Shown here: piece after piece, positions 21,925 to 32,249 of the stretch
Numbering within the stretch: the first letter of the stretch is position 1
Layout of the letters: the number at the start of each line of letters is the position of its first letter
DNA from: Owenia fusiformis
Lineage: Eukaryota > Annelida > Polychaeta > Sabellida > Oweniidae
Reading direction: 5' to 3'
Length of the DNA: 64,000 bases
NCBI GenBank assembly: GCA_903813345.2
Contig: CAIIXF020000003.1
Span: forward strand, 33,596,159 to 33,660,158
Made by a program: the position numbers and the translations under genes
The notes under the pieces: generated by a model
Seen by the model: only the letters and a program-made list of their open reading frames with translations
The model's database searches: none
Told to the model about the DNA's origin: nothing

Positions 21925-23121
21925 AGGTACGAAAATTTCCAATGAACATGCGTGACATATACGGGATTCGCGTGACAAATCCAAACAAATTGCGTTCGGT
22001 TTTTTACCCACGTTCGTATTTTTACCGTATCGTAAACATATTTCGCAAAAATTTTCTACAGAAATATTTTTGCGTGACAAATACCAGGTAAAATGCGTAT
22101 TTGCGTGACATTTTCTGTCACGCAAAAAAAACTGGCGTGACTTCAAATTCTTCAGCAAATGCGTGACAAATACGCAAATTGCGGGACAGTTGACAGGCCT
22201 GAATAAAGCTCAAACCATTGTGAATTCTAAATATTTCATGTCCACCATTTTGTTTCCTGGAACTATTTTTTAGTCCAGAGTTATCTTCATTCATGTTTCC
22301 ATTGTTTATCATTCATGAAGCCTCTATCATGTATCTATCATGATAATTACACTGTAATAGATAAAACATACAAGTGATAATCCATGCCGTTTGGTGTAGT
22401 CACAAAACTTGCATGAGGATTAATCAGGAAGTCTAGAAGTAGTTCCGGCAAACAAAATGTGGACATGAAATATTTAGAATTTACAATGGTTTGAGCTTTA
22501 TTATACTCTAACAATGCAAGAAGTGCACATTTTCATGCTCCTTCGTTGTTCCTGGGAAAGGTAAGATGATTTGTGGAAATTTTAGACTCTTGCAAATGTG
22601 TGACTGTTGCAAGGCTACTCCTTGAAACTTTCAAAAATTAGCCTCACTTCGCACTCTTCATGCTAGCTTTGGGGATCCACGCACCTCCAATTCATAGTTT
22701 GGAAAAATGCGTTTATGTGTGATGTTAACTTTGACATGTTTCATTAGTCAAGATACACAATTCATATACAAGGTAAACAGATTTTAAAAACATGTGTCTT
22801 TATCAAAAAAATATGGCAGTCATTTTTTGTACTTTTTATTTAATATAGCGCCGCCTTAATATAACCATTGTCACGGTCATATTGTGCTTTAACATTACCA
22901 CAGTTATGACAGGCCTTGCAACCATTGTCACGGTCATATCAGGCTTTAACATTACCACGGTCATGACAGACCATGCAATACATTGTATAATATAGTATTG
23001 GCACGGTTATACCAGGCTATTACGATAACACTACCACGGTCATGGCAGGATACTTGTGAAACTTAAGAACACTTAATAACATGGTGACGCTTGTGCCAGG
23101 CATAAGTCTTGCAACAGATAG
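20962..23121. mobile_element. 2.2-kb foldback element with tandem-repeat outer arms
   Basis: The ends start ctatctattgcaagacttat (left) and ctatctgttgcaagacttat (right, inverted). The outer arms (20962-21150 and about 22860-23121) are built from repeats of 'accgtgacaatg' and 'gcctgtcatgaccgtggtaa'. The inner arms (about 21240-22300 and 22430-22860) are also inverted copies, so the whole is a near-continuous palindrome around 22310-22430. The left inner arm is interrupted by the element at 21669-22201. The same outer arms occur at 56931-61220. No protein is encoded. Confidence 0.85.
21669..22201. mobile_element. CAGG-CTGTCAACT element, copy 1 (6-bp duplication AATAAA)
   Basis: The inverted ends are cagggctgtcaact and agttgacaggcctg. 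The flanking duplication is aataaa (21663-21668 and 22202-22207). The right arm of the surrounding palindrome keeps the uninterrupted site (gagtataataaagctcaaac, inverted near 22490-22510), which proves the insertion and its edges. Inside are repeats of 'acctttggcca', a 57-base G run (21867-21923) and several 'gcgtgac' words. It has no coding capacity; the proline-only frame over the G run is an artefact. Confidence 0.93.
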
Positions 23122-23439
23122 GGTCTCAGTCTATATGTAGATATCATTCCCCAAAATTTGGATTCGCTTCTTTCGCCGGAACATTCTCTTCGTCTGTGTA
23201 TTTTCGCATTAGAAGTTTCAATAAACATATGTCATCTACAGAGAGCTCATAGTACAGTGTAGATAGCTCTCTGTGAATGTGATGTCACATGTGCATTTTT
23301 GTTTTTTCAATTGAATCTCATTTTCATCTGACTCTGTTCGACTTTTCAAATTTTTTTATGCTCACCCAGCCAGCCTGAAAAATCTGTTTCTTCCAAATTT
23401 ACGTCTGTGTATTCTTTGCCATCTATTGATCGCTTATGC

Positions 23440-23604
23440 GCCATTGTGTGAACTATATGAAATCTAAAGAGCTGTAATATTACATTTTCTAACTAAATTT
23501 CAAACACTTCCGCCAAAAGTACTGATAACTTCATTTGTGGTGTGTCATAATAGTTCAAAGCCAATCAAAATCAAGATATCTCTTCAGTCCGTAGAGATCT
23601 CAAA
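23440..23604 (+). promoter_or_regulatory. Likely NDUFB9 promoter and 5' UTR
   Basis: An inverted CCAAT-type word (agccaatcaaaa, 23559-23570) lies about 40 bases before the start codon. No TATA box is seen. The ATG context is ctcaaaATGt. The call rests on position. Confidence 0.35.
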
Positions 23605-23702
23605 ATGTCCTATTTAACTACCAGGGCTGCCTCTCATGCCCAGAAAGTTTGCTCGTTATACAAAAAAGCCCTTCGTGAATGTCAGAATTGGCACTATTTC
23701 CC
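23605..23702 (+). CDS. NDUFB9: NDUFB9 exon 1
   Basis: The ATG at 23605 opens MSYLTTRAASHAQKVCSLYK and the exon ends TTTCC|GTAAGT, leaving two bases. With the A at 27024 these form CCA (Pro), joining HYFP to HLYRYH. The first ATG after the putative promoter is in frame and gives the family's usual N-terminal length. Confidence 0.93.
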
Positions 23703-26700
23703 GTAAGTTGACATATTTTTCTATATTCTAAATCGCCAATTTTTCGAATTTACAGTTTCTACAACAAGAAACAATGCAATGAATTTAGGTCCGATTTTGA
23801 TTTCTCAAAAATTATTGAAAAAATGGATGAAAATTATTCTTTCTGCCTGTTATGTCTTGTTGTAAATTTAATTTAGGGCCACACTATGGGTTCAACAGAT
23901 AAGATATCTACAGGCAAATAACTTACTCACGTTTTTTGAAGGCTTAGAATTAGCTTGTATCCAACAGACTGACCAGTTGGTTCTTACTTTTGCCTTTGCT
24001 CGTTTGCTTTTTATGAACAGCGTTATCTATTGAATGCCCATGGTTCAACATGGGCTGTGCCATTCGACCGAAAACTTTTTCTTGAATTCCGTATTCAGAC
24101 GTTTCGTATCTTGTTCTGAAGGGTTTTGGAACACTATCGGTACCTTACCTACTAGTGTTGTCGCGATTAATCGATACATCGCGATATACATCGCCAAAGC
24201 TGGTTCTGACGATGCATCGATGTCTGAAACAAAACATCGATGTTTTAAAAAAAATTTAATTTGCTAAAAATCGCCCTTTCTTATCTTATTTTGACGCAAA
24301 TTGCTTACCCTTTTTCATGTCTTATTTCATTTTCAAATGTTTTCTGATATTCTTTCGCTTAAAAACTGTTTTAGCTAGTCAAAATGAACCATTAATCTAA
24401 AAAAATTACTTTCATTTCACCGTTACTATGTTCCCGGATGTACCAGCGTACTCTTATTAATTTGTTCTGTTCGATATTTTAGTGCATTAGCGTTCGGTAT
24501 TTCAGTGCACTTTTCTCGAACTTTTTCTCGATGTACATCGCGATGTGCATCGATGTTTACTACTGAAAATTGCTGATGCATCGATGTACGATTATGGCTC
24601 ATCGCTACAACACTATTACCTACTATTGGCTTTGAATCGTTTAATTTCTGTCTCCAGTGTTTCCCTGTTAGTTTCCTTCAAACTGCGTCAAACATACATG
24701 TGTATTATTAGTCGCATAAATACAATGGCTTTGATGACATCAAGTTTTGTTTTGGTTAGAGTCTTGTTTTGGTGCGAGCGTCTGACTTTCTGTTTTTACT
24801 GGAAGTAGGAATCGACGGGGCTATTGTGACCACCCTACAGTAAAATTTTAAATGTTAGGAACTACTTTGAATTTAAAAAATAAGCAATCAAATGACAATA
24901 TTGCAACAGTATATAAAAAAATCGAAACATATGTACTTGTCCTAACTTTTGTATATTTCAGATAGTTATGTATAATGTGCAGTAAAGCTGTGACCTTTTG
25001 TAATTTAGGGAGTTTCAGCCATGTTAATTTTTCCGAAAATAGCATAGCGGAGAAGCATCAAAATATAAGAGGGCACAGACATGATAGCTAAACTACAAAA
25101 CAAACTAAAATATACAAAAGTTAGGACATGTATAAATGTTTCTATTTTTACATATACTGCTTCAATATGGTTCTTTGATTGCTTATTTTTTAAATTGAAA
25201 GTACAAGGGCCGAGCAATATATTCGCTACTTTTTGCTTTATTTTCTTTTATATTTGTTTATTTCCATTGAAATTTGGTACAGACATAGAGTGTAGAATTC
25301 CGCATCTTTTGATTCCATTTTCAAGCCCATTGCCAAATATGGCAAAAAAGTATGGTTGTCATAGCAACGGGAGGAATGAGCCACCGGAGCTGCCCATAAT
25401 TTTACTGCAATTGCACATGCAACAATATCTTTATATGCCCATTTCTCATTACAAAAACATTCAGTTTGGGTAATTTTTATAAACATTGTTTACTGGACAT
25501 TGATCCAATATTCAGAACAATGGTTGTGATGTCATAGATGTTCTTTTCAAACAATAAAGAGGTCACAATTGATCCGCATATGCATCACAAAAGGGAGACT
25601 CTGCTTCCTGAGTTGCATCAAGAAGCAAGAACTTCATGGATGCAGTTCGTAAAAAGCGCCCAGTATTGATCAACCATATGATATATCATCAAGATAATGC
25701 TCCATCACACAACGCCCGTGAGGTAACTGATATATTAGCAGCTCTAAACATTGAAAAATTTGATCATGCACCATACAGTCCAGACCTTGCATTGTGCGAC
25801 TTTTAAATTTTCGGCAAACTGAAGAATGAGCTACGCGGGCAGAGGTTTGGTGACCGTGAAGAAGTGGTTGAGGCCGTCCATAAGGCCCTAAAAGACCTAT
25901 ATGGAAATGGAAACGGACTGCAACAGGCCTATCAAGACTGGGTTTCCCGATGTAGAAAATGCATGGCTGCAGATGGACACTATTTTGAGAATGAGGCATG
26001 GAATGAGGAGTAACTGTCTTAATTAACAAAAAGGACATTTTGTATAAAAAAGTTGTTTTCTGAAACATTGTCACAAATGTCAGCTCCGGTGGTCACTATC
26101 AACCAATATTCAATGCCATGTAAAATATTACGGATGTAACCAAATAAATGCACATTTGGTGATATTACAGAAAAATGTTTTTTCTATTATTTTGGAAAAT
26201 TTCAGGTAAGATACTTTATTATTAACAATTTGAGAGCAAAAAGTAGCGAATATATTGCTCGGCCCTTGTAGTTACTAACATTTAAGAGATGTTGAGGCAG
26301 TGAACTACATGCCTGTGTCTCTGACATCAATCCCTTGCAAAATGATGGGACATATCACATTTCATCATGTTATGAACCACTTTGATCTCCACAATATCCT
26401 TGCTAAGCACCAACATGGATTTAGAGCTAAACATTCGTGTGAAACGCAACTTGTAATTATCATAGAACAGATTGCACGAGCCCTTGATAGCAACAAACAA
26501 AGAGACTTATTAGACATGAGTACTGGACTTCTCTAAAGTGTTTGATACTGTATACACGAGCGCCTCCTTCTAAATTTAAATCTGAGGAAACAACAAGATA
26601 ATACTAAAACATATAGTACATCAAAAAGGGAAGCGTGACAATGCTCCTTTTAAAGTTTTCATATTTGAAACAGAGTACTCTAGCATCCCATTCTCTCGAG

Positions 26701-29700
26701 AATTCCCATGCATGTAGTTCAACATTTTCAACCAATTTTCAAAAAATGTCAGAACTATAGGATATAAATTCTTGGTTAAAATTCTCAGAAGCCCAATAGC
26801 AATATGACATCAAATGTGACCTCAGTCCTGGCCTGGAGCCAGGGGGTTCGAGCAATATCGTGTAGTTTGTCACTATTCTGAGCATTTTTGGCCAGAGTTG
26901 TCAAAAAGGAACCTCCCTGGAAATTTTTGAAAAGTGCCCCTCCCCCCTTGGCAAAAGCTGTCCATAGGCCTGCAGTCCCTTCTGTCATATCATACCTCTA
27001 ATATAATGTTCTCTTTCCTCCAGACATCTATATCGCTACCACCAGGTGGTGATGCGGGCAAGATTTGACGAGAATAAAGATGTGGTTGACATGGTAAAAG
27101 CAAAGCAACTTCTTGAAGAGGGAGAAGCTGAACTCTGGGAAAGGAAGCATCCACAACCCTTCAAGTTTACAGATTCCCCTGGTGGTGTAGCTTATGGGAG
27201 AGAGGCACCTCCTCCAGATTGGGTATGTGAATGTTAAAATACAACCAGTAAAACATGTTAAGATAGCTATTGTCCCATTAAAAGTCCATATGGCACGACA
27301 AAAATTGGCCTTCTGTGCATGTTAAAATTTTTCTTCAGAACTCAACTTTTGTTCAAGTTGATACGATTGTCTTTCTAACTAGAGACCAGGGCTGTCAACT
27401 TGGGACCACCTAATATGAGTGACTTCAAAATGTTGGACACCTAAGTCCAAATCTGAACACTTTTGTCCAAATTTTGAACACCTTTGGCCAACTTTTAAAC
27501 ACCTTTGGCCAAAGTTTGAGCACCTTTGCCAAACTTTGAACACCTCAAATTTTTCGCGATCGCTACGCTCGCGTTGTCGTCAACGGGGGGGGGGGGGGGG
27601 TAGGTACGAAAAATTTCCAACTAACATGCGTGACACATACGGGATTCGCGTGACAAATCCGAACAAATTGCGTTCGTTTTTTTCCGGCGTTCGTATTTTT
27701 ACCGTATCGTAAACATATTTCGAAAAAATTTCTACAGAAATATTTTTGCTTGACAATTACCAGGTAAAATGCGTATTTTGCTGTATTTTAAAAAACTGGC
27801 GTGACTTCAAATTCTTCAGCAAATGCGTGACAAATACGCAAATTGCGGGACAGTTGACAGGCCTGAGAGACGTACCTCATTCAAAAGATCCTAAAAGAAT
27901 TTATCTATTCTGAAAATCTTTGATCCTCAGCATAGTAGAATACGCCGTCAGTCTGCTTTTGATTTTTTGAAGTGAGTCTCTGTAGATCGTCAGATTTCTC
28001 TGACTGATATTGGGTTATCTCAAATTGGTTTGTTTATGAATACTAATTGTTTTAGACACAACATTTATTTATCTTGACATTGAAGTGTACAGCCACACTT
28101 TTGAGCATGTTAAAACAAGTTTTTATATCCTAAGCAGGAGATGGGTTTTCAAAAAATTGGTGATCTAATTCACTGGATTATTGTATGGATATGTATTTTT
28201 GCTGTTTTAACACCACAATACATAGAATTGCGATGCAGTATGATAATAAAACACAAATTGACTACTTAATTCCACTTGTTATTTCACAGAAGGTAAAAAT
28301 GCATACTGTCTAGAATTATTGTAAGGGTTGTCAGACATCAGATTGACCAGTGACCATGGTGACCACCATATTTGAAATATAAAATATCACTTAATAGAGC
28401 TTTGTGCATGTCAATGCATATTTAGTGTTATTTCCACATTGTTATAGAATTAACTTTTGGAGGTTTTGAGATATTATCTTTTTCAATTTTTCTCGAGAAA
28501 TTTTATTTCGGAGGTCCATTTCAATTGGGAGAAAAATTTTATGGCCCACCTTGTCATATCCATTTAGGTAGGGAGCAGAGCTGATCAGATTAGATAATTT
28601 TGACCATGTGACTAACAACAATGTGGAAATAAAGGGAAAAAGGTACATCTGTCATTTCACATATCCTTATTCCCAAACTTCAGTTTTCTCCAAATACTGA
28701 TGTCTTATTATATACTAGCAAAATATATATCTAATATTTTTATCGAGAGAGAAAAAAACACGAAATGCATCCAATAAAATCTTGCAATGATCAACCACCC
28801 TTTGATTGGTTAATATACTATATAGATAATGAGTTAAGCTTTTTCATTTTTTCTGTTTAAGCTGTACACTTTGCCCAAATGTGGGATACAAGCATAATAA
28901 AGCTCATAATAATAATAATAATATTATCCCATTGAATGCAGCTCAGAGGGATATATGTGGCTACTTAAAAGCATATTACTTCTTCTGATGACAACTAGGC
29001 TAGTGAGCAACCATTTTGAAAATGGTGGCCTTTCTGGTGTGTTGTTTTATGATATTTGCTATATATTTTGTATGTAAAATCCCAGCCATTTCTGTTCGAT
29101 GGGATTTGCTATGCTTTTGCGTTGCCGTTGTTCTGGTAATTTTTTTAAAGACCCCTTTTTCCTTAAAGTCAATAACTGTCAAAAATATTTTTTGGACCAA
29201 AGCTTTACATGTTAATCAAGGAGCAAATTACTGAGCAATCTGAATATATAAATATTTGTCTTGGTGTCTTATTACACGGTGTATAACCCAAACGCTCCTA
29301 CATGCACGACGGAGCGTTACATTAACGCAGAAACGCTACGGAGCGAAATAAAATGGCGGCTAATGAAGATTCTACTATGACCGTAAGTATTGTTTCTCAC
29401 GTTTCTCTTACATATCATATGTCATGGTGAAATATTATGTACCATTCGATGAACAATACCGTGAGCAAAGATCTTATTTATTCAACTTCTGGTGGTAAAC
29501 TGTTATTTGCTTGATCAAAGCCCCGTAATGTAGATCGAACGAATCTGAAGATGACGATTTGACCACAAATTACGAATTAAACTAGTATTTCTATGAAAGG
29601 GTTAATCTTTCTGTTTAAGTAGTAGATCACAAACTCTTATATTCTCATTTCCTAAAATCCCAGTCCAAATCCATTACTTGTTCTCGAGAAATCGCTTGTT

Positions 29701-31818
29701 TTCCTCGAAACGCTCCGTCGATTTAGACCACAATTTTAGAAACGCTCTTACCATTTTGTTTTGATATCATTTTCAGATTATTAGCGAAGAGTTCCGAATC
29801 GAATCTATCACTCAAAAACGTGTTGTACTTGTTAGGCAAATTGAAACATCTGAACCTGGTGGTGCTAAACGTGCAACTAGCTGATTAAAGCCTATACATT
29901 AGATGATGTCATGCCTACATATGTGCTAAATCATAAAACTATAGAAAAAAACGAAAAGTTATATGTGAATTAATCTTTCTTCTATTGATGCCAAGGGGTA
30001 TAATAGATCTTTTCTTTCTCTTCCTGAAAAGGAAAGGCAAGCTATATATTTCCTTAACTGATCTAGACTACCGGAGCGTTTCCAATTCACTGTGTTAACC
30101 AGATCGGAGCGTTTCTTGAATATGAGAATGTCATCATTTTTAAGACTGGATTTTCGGTCATCAAATCACTATTACGATAATGTATGGTGCGTTGAAGCAT
30201 AGGAATTTGACTAAAATATACGTTGGTGCTCTAATCTTGGCTCAACTAATCACATGTATCGACAAAAGGGGTTTTGACCGGAAGAATGACAAATACGTTT
30301 TTGAATTTTGATAACTATACTGCTTCGTACAGCTCTTCCTAATTGCTTCAAACGTCAACAGCCAGCCACGTACAACATGAATATCACACCCATCGAATGG
30401 TATACTCGAAATATGTAACTCATACCTCTTATTCCCATTATTGGGGAAATCGTCAGACGGCTCATCATTCCCGCCAGTCAGTTTTCCTACTCCGGAGCAT
30501 TTCTTTGTTTAATTTCGCTAATGAAACGCTCCGTCGTGCATGTAGGAGCGTTTGGGTTATACACCGTGTATTAGAGACTAAATAAATGTGGCACCTAAAG
30601 ATAGATGGCACCTTAATGATTAATGAATATTACTTTTTTAGTTGTGGCACCTAAAGATAGATGTCACCTTAATGAATATTACTGTTTTATTTGTGGCTTA
30701 CAATATTCATCATTTCCACCAATTTGAAATGGAGATAATATGTAATTGTGCATGAAAAATATGAACAAGCATCACGGCAGATCTTTCACTGCAACTGCCA
30801 AATCCAAAGCAGTGTTATATTAATAAAACCAAATGAATTCAATCTAATTGTGAAATATATGTGATTCAGCTTTCTAGCTATCTTGGCTTAGTATTGCCCA
30901 ATTACACAATGATTGACAGAAAGATCAACTTATGAAGCACATGAATTAAACCTGATTGGCAACTGGAGTAATTGCATTGATTAATCTTTCGAATTGTTAT
31001 AGCTGAATTGTCAAATTAAGGGTGCCTTGTTGCCACATATTATTATACCATGTGTCTGGACCACCAAAAGTGGAGCTTTATTGTCAAGATGCCAGGCAAA
31101 CAATCTGAATTCCAATTGAATGTTCCAATTGAATGTCCAAAATTCAGTCAAATTATATATAATTGAACTACACATACAATACTGTAATGAACATTGTTTT
31201 TTTTGTGTAAATATGTTTTGTCACCACCATAATTGGTGACATATTGTTATAGTCTCCAACTTTTTGTGAAGGACAGCTGGCGTTCGGCATCTGTAACAAA
31301 TGACAGGTGGTGACATTTTGCATGTTTATGCTTTATTAACTTTTATTATCTGTTTATTGATAATCCTTGAAATTGTGAACTTGTGTAGAATTGGTAGATC
31401 ACAAAATTAAAGTAGGTGCATATGACACCCATAATATGTTATCGACTTAAAATTTCAAGTTTGCATTCATTCTCAGAGATCTGCACCCTCTTTAGATTAG
31501 CAAAAATATTGCTTGCACCACCCTGAAAATTGATTTGCACCCAGTTGAATTATGAAATGTGAAAATCATGTTTTTGCTAACTTTAGTCAGGATTTTGAGA
31601 ACAAGAAATTTTAAACAAGCAAAGTAAATTATATTTTCTAGTGAAGAAATATCTGTAAATAATTATATTGTTCTCTGTAATTTCAGTTGCTTGATACTTG
31701 GACTCCTCTTGAGAAGGCACGCTATCCTGAATATTTCGCACGAAGAGAGATCCGTAAAGAGGAATACATTAAACGATGGCAAGAAAAATATGGCAATCAA
31801 AAAGCTGGGGCCCATTGA
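23605..31818 (+). CDS. NDUFB9: NDUFB9, complex I accessory subunit of the LYR family, 3 exons
   Basis: NDUFB9 is a mitochondrial inner-membrane accessory subunit of NADH:ubiquinone oxidoreductase that belongs to the LYR-motif family and binds acyl-carrier protein. Exons are 23605-23702, 27024-27222 and 31687-31818; together 429 nt, 142 aa plus TGA. Exon 1 carries the LYR-type signature SLYKKALRECQNW (residues 17-29). Exon 2 carries HLYRYHQVVMRARFDENKD, then HPQPFKFTDSPGGVAYGREA. Exon 3 carries the WTPLEKARYPEYFARREIRK block. All align without gaps to remembered animal NDUFB9 (LYKRALRHLESW, YRYFACLMRARFEEHK, HPQPYIFPDSPGG, YPDYFAKRE). The protein lacks the roughly 35-residue C-terminal tail of the mammalian form. 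Introns of 3.3 and 4.5 kb are full of transposons. Confidence 0.95.
24153..24615. mobile_element. hAT-like MITE with 8-bp duplication TTACCTAC
   Basis: The inverted ends are tagtgttgtcgcga and, on the other side inverted, tagtgttgtagcga. They are flanked by ttacctac at 24145-24152 and 24616-24623. The interior is rich in 'catcgatgt' and 'catcgcgat' words. TIR style and 8-bp duplication fit hAT. It is non-autonomous and lies in NDUFB9 intron 1. Confidence 0.85.
25204..26268. mobile_element. Mariner element, 1065 bp, perfect 34-bp inverted repeats
   Basis: The terminal repeats 25204-25237 and 26235-26268 are perfect inverted copies starting caagggccgagcaatatatt. TA flanks both sides (25202-25203 and 26269-26270). 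The opposite arm of the host palindrome shows the uninterrupted TA site. It carries a plus-strand transposase remnant. Confidence 0.93.
25670..26012 (+). pseudogene. Mariner transposase C-terminal remnant (D34D)
   Basis: The frame reads [18 protein letters not shown], then DHAPYSPDLALCDF, an in-frame TAA (25804-25806), and continues IFGKLKNELRGQRFGDREEV to a natural TAA at 26010-26012. The two catalytic aspartates are 34 residues apart. The N-terminal half and first Asp are missing. It cannot encode an active enzyme. Confidence 0.9.
26290..26570 (+). pseudogene. Non-LTR retrotransposon reverse-transcriptase fragment
   Basis: The frame reads NYMPVSLTSIPCKMMGHI, then HQHGFRAKHSCETQLV, the 'YRPISLTS' and 'QHGFR.G.SC.TQL' blocks of jockey/CR1-type reverse transcriptases. 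A frameshift near 26510 separates it from LDFSKVFDTV, the start of the catalytic block. Only about 90 codons remain. Confidence 0.85.
26830..26980. mobile_element. Poly-G/C non-autonomous repeat, fragment
   Basis: Shares 'gagccagggggttcgagc', 'ctattctgagca' and 'gaaaagtgccc' with the copy at 15655 and the one near 59640. Truncated, just upstream of NDUFB9 exon 2. Confidence 0.5.
27024..27222 (+). CDS. NDUFB9: NDUFB9 exon 2
   Basis: The acceptor tttcctccag is at 27023 and the donor gattgg|gtatgt at 27222. It encodes the core YRYHQVVMRARF helix, the acidic KQLLEEGEAELWERKHPQPF segment and the SPGGVAYGREAPPPDW loop, which continues into exon 3 in phase 0. Confidence 0.95.
27387..27865. mobile_element. 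CAGG-CTGTCAACT element, copy 2 (6-bp duplication AGAGAC)
   Basis: It has the same inverted ends as copy 1, with agagac at 27381-27386 and 27866-27871. The interior matches copy 1 nearly throughout, but the G run is 16 bases (27585-27600). It lies 165 bases into NDUFB9 intron 2. Confidence 0.93.
27872..29269. other. NDUFB9 intron 2 sequence, no feature recognised
   Basis: A+T-rich intron with an ATA/AAT microsatellite at about 28905-28925. No exon, transposon end or long open frame can be supported. Confidence 0.5.
29275..30568. mobile_element. CAC...GTG-ended element, 1294 bp, 5-bp duplication TATTA
   Basis: The terminal repeats are about 44 bp and identical in both orientations, starting cacggtgtataacccaaacg. 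TATTA flanks both sides (29270-29274 and 30569-30573). The CACGGTG end plus a 5-bp duplication resembles Transib elements, whose ends resemble recombination-signal heptamers. The word 'cggagcgtt' or its complement recurs inside. A small spliced frame is predicted near the left end. Confidence 0.85.
29353..29884 (+). CDS. Predicted two-exon 45-aa frame inside the CAC...GTG element
   Basis: Exon 29353-29382 encodes MAANEDSTMT and ends at ACC|GTAAGT. Exon 29777-29884 follows ttttcag and encodes IISEEFRIESITQKRVVLVR, then QIETSEPGGAKRATS and a stop. The phases fit. It has no recognisable domain and is far too short for a transposase; it may be the front of a captured or deleted gene. Confidence 0.35.
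30574..31686. other. Rest of NDUFB9 intron 2, no gene recognised
   Basis: A 55-bp direct repeat (about 30590-30645 and 30645-30690, 'tggcacctaaagatagatg') is the only structure noticed. Confidence 0.4.
31687..31818 (+). CDS. NDUFB9: NDUFB9 exon 3
   Basis: The acceptor aatttcag is at 31686. It reads LLDTWTPLEKARYPEYFARR, then EIRKEEYIKRWQEKYGNQ and KAGAH, stop TGA 31816-31818. Vertebrate proteins continue for about 35 more residues (a PLTEALPPAR-type tail) that are absent here. Confidence 0.93.
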   Translation: MLDTWTPLEKARYPEYFARREIRKEEYIKRWQEKYGNQKAGAH

Positions 31819-32238
31819 TAAATACTACCTTAGGACATGTACATATATAGGAAAATAGTATGCGGTTGAATAGCATATGAACATTGATTTGGGATTATAA
31901 CTGAGCTAAGAGTAGATGAAATGTATCTTAGTGGACACGTTTTATGCTTTGAATTGATATATGAATCAAAACCAAGCCATCTGTTAATATTTGAACTCAA
32001 ACTGGAGAGAATTAAACCCAAAATTGAAACTTGGATTATGAAACATAATATTGTAAGATGTTCATTCTGACGTCATACACTTGGAAAATTTGGATTTTTT
32101 ATTGTATGGTGGCATCTTAGACTTTCAAGGATAAATATAATACTGCCAAATTTTTTGTATCTAAAAATACAGAAAAATATGATGAAATTCTGTGTGCTAT
32201 TTTATTGTTTGTTTTATGCTTGAGTAATGTTCAAGTAC

Positions 32239-32244
32239 AATAAA
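32239..32244 (+). promoter_or_regulatory. Candidate NDUFB9 polyadenylation signal
   Basis: AATAAA within gtacaataaattatt, about 420 bases after the stop codon. It is the first canonical hexamer seen downstream on this strand. Confidence 0.4.
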
Positions 32245-32249
32245 TTATT

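Larger units (their letters stand above)
24852..26281. mobile_element. Palindromic TTAA-flanked element interrupted by a mariner
   Basis: The inverted ends atgttaggaactactttgaa and (inverted) atgttagtaactactttcaa are flanked by TTAA (24848-24851 and 26282-26285). Removing the nested mariner and one TA leaves a 363-bp palindrome centred near 25030. The TTAA target suggests a piggyBac- or Kolobok-type MITE. Confidence 0.82.

Noticed and set aside
21862-22158. 98-codon minus-strand frame ending in a proline run.
   Set aside because: It crosses the 57-base G run of a proven non-coding transposon copy.
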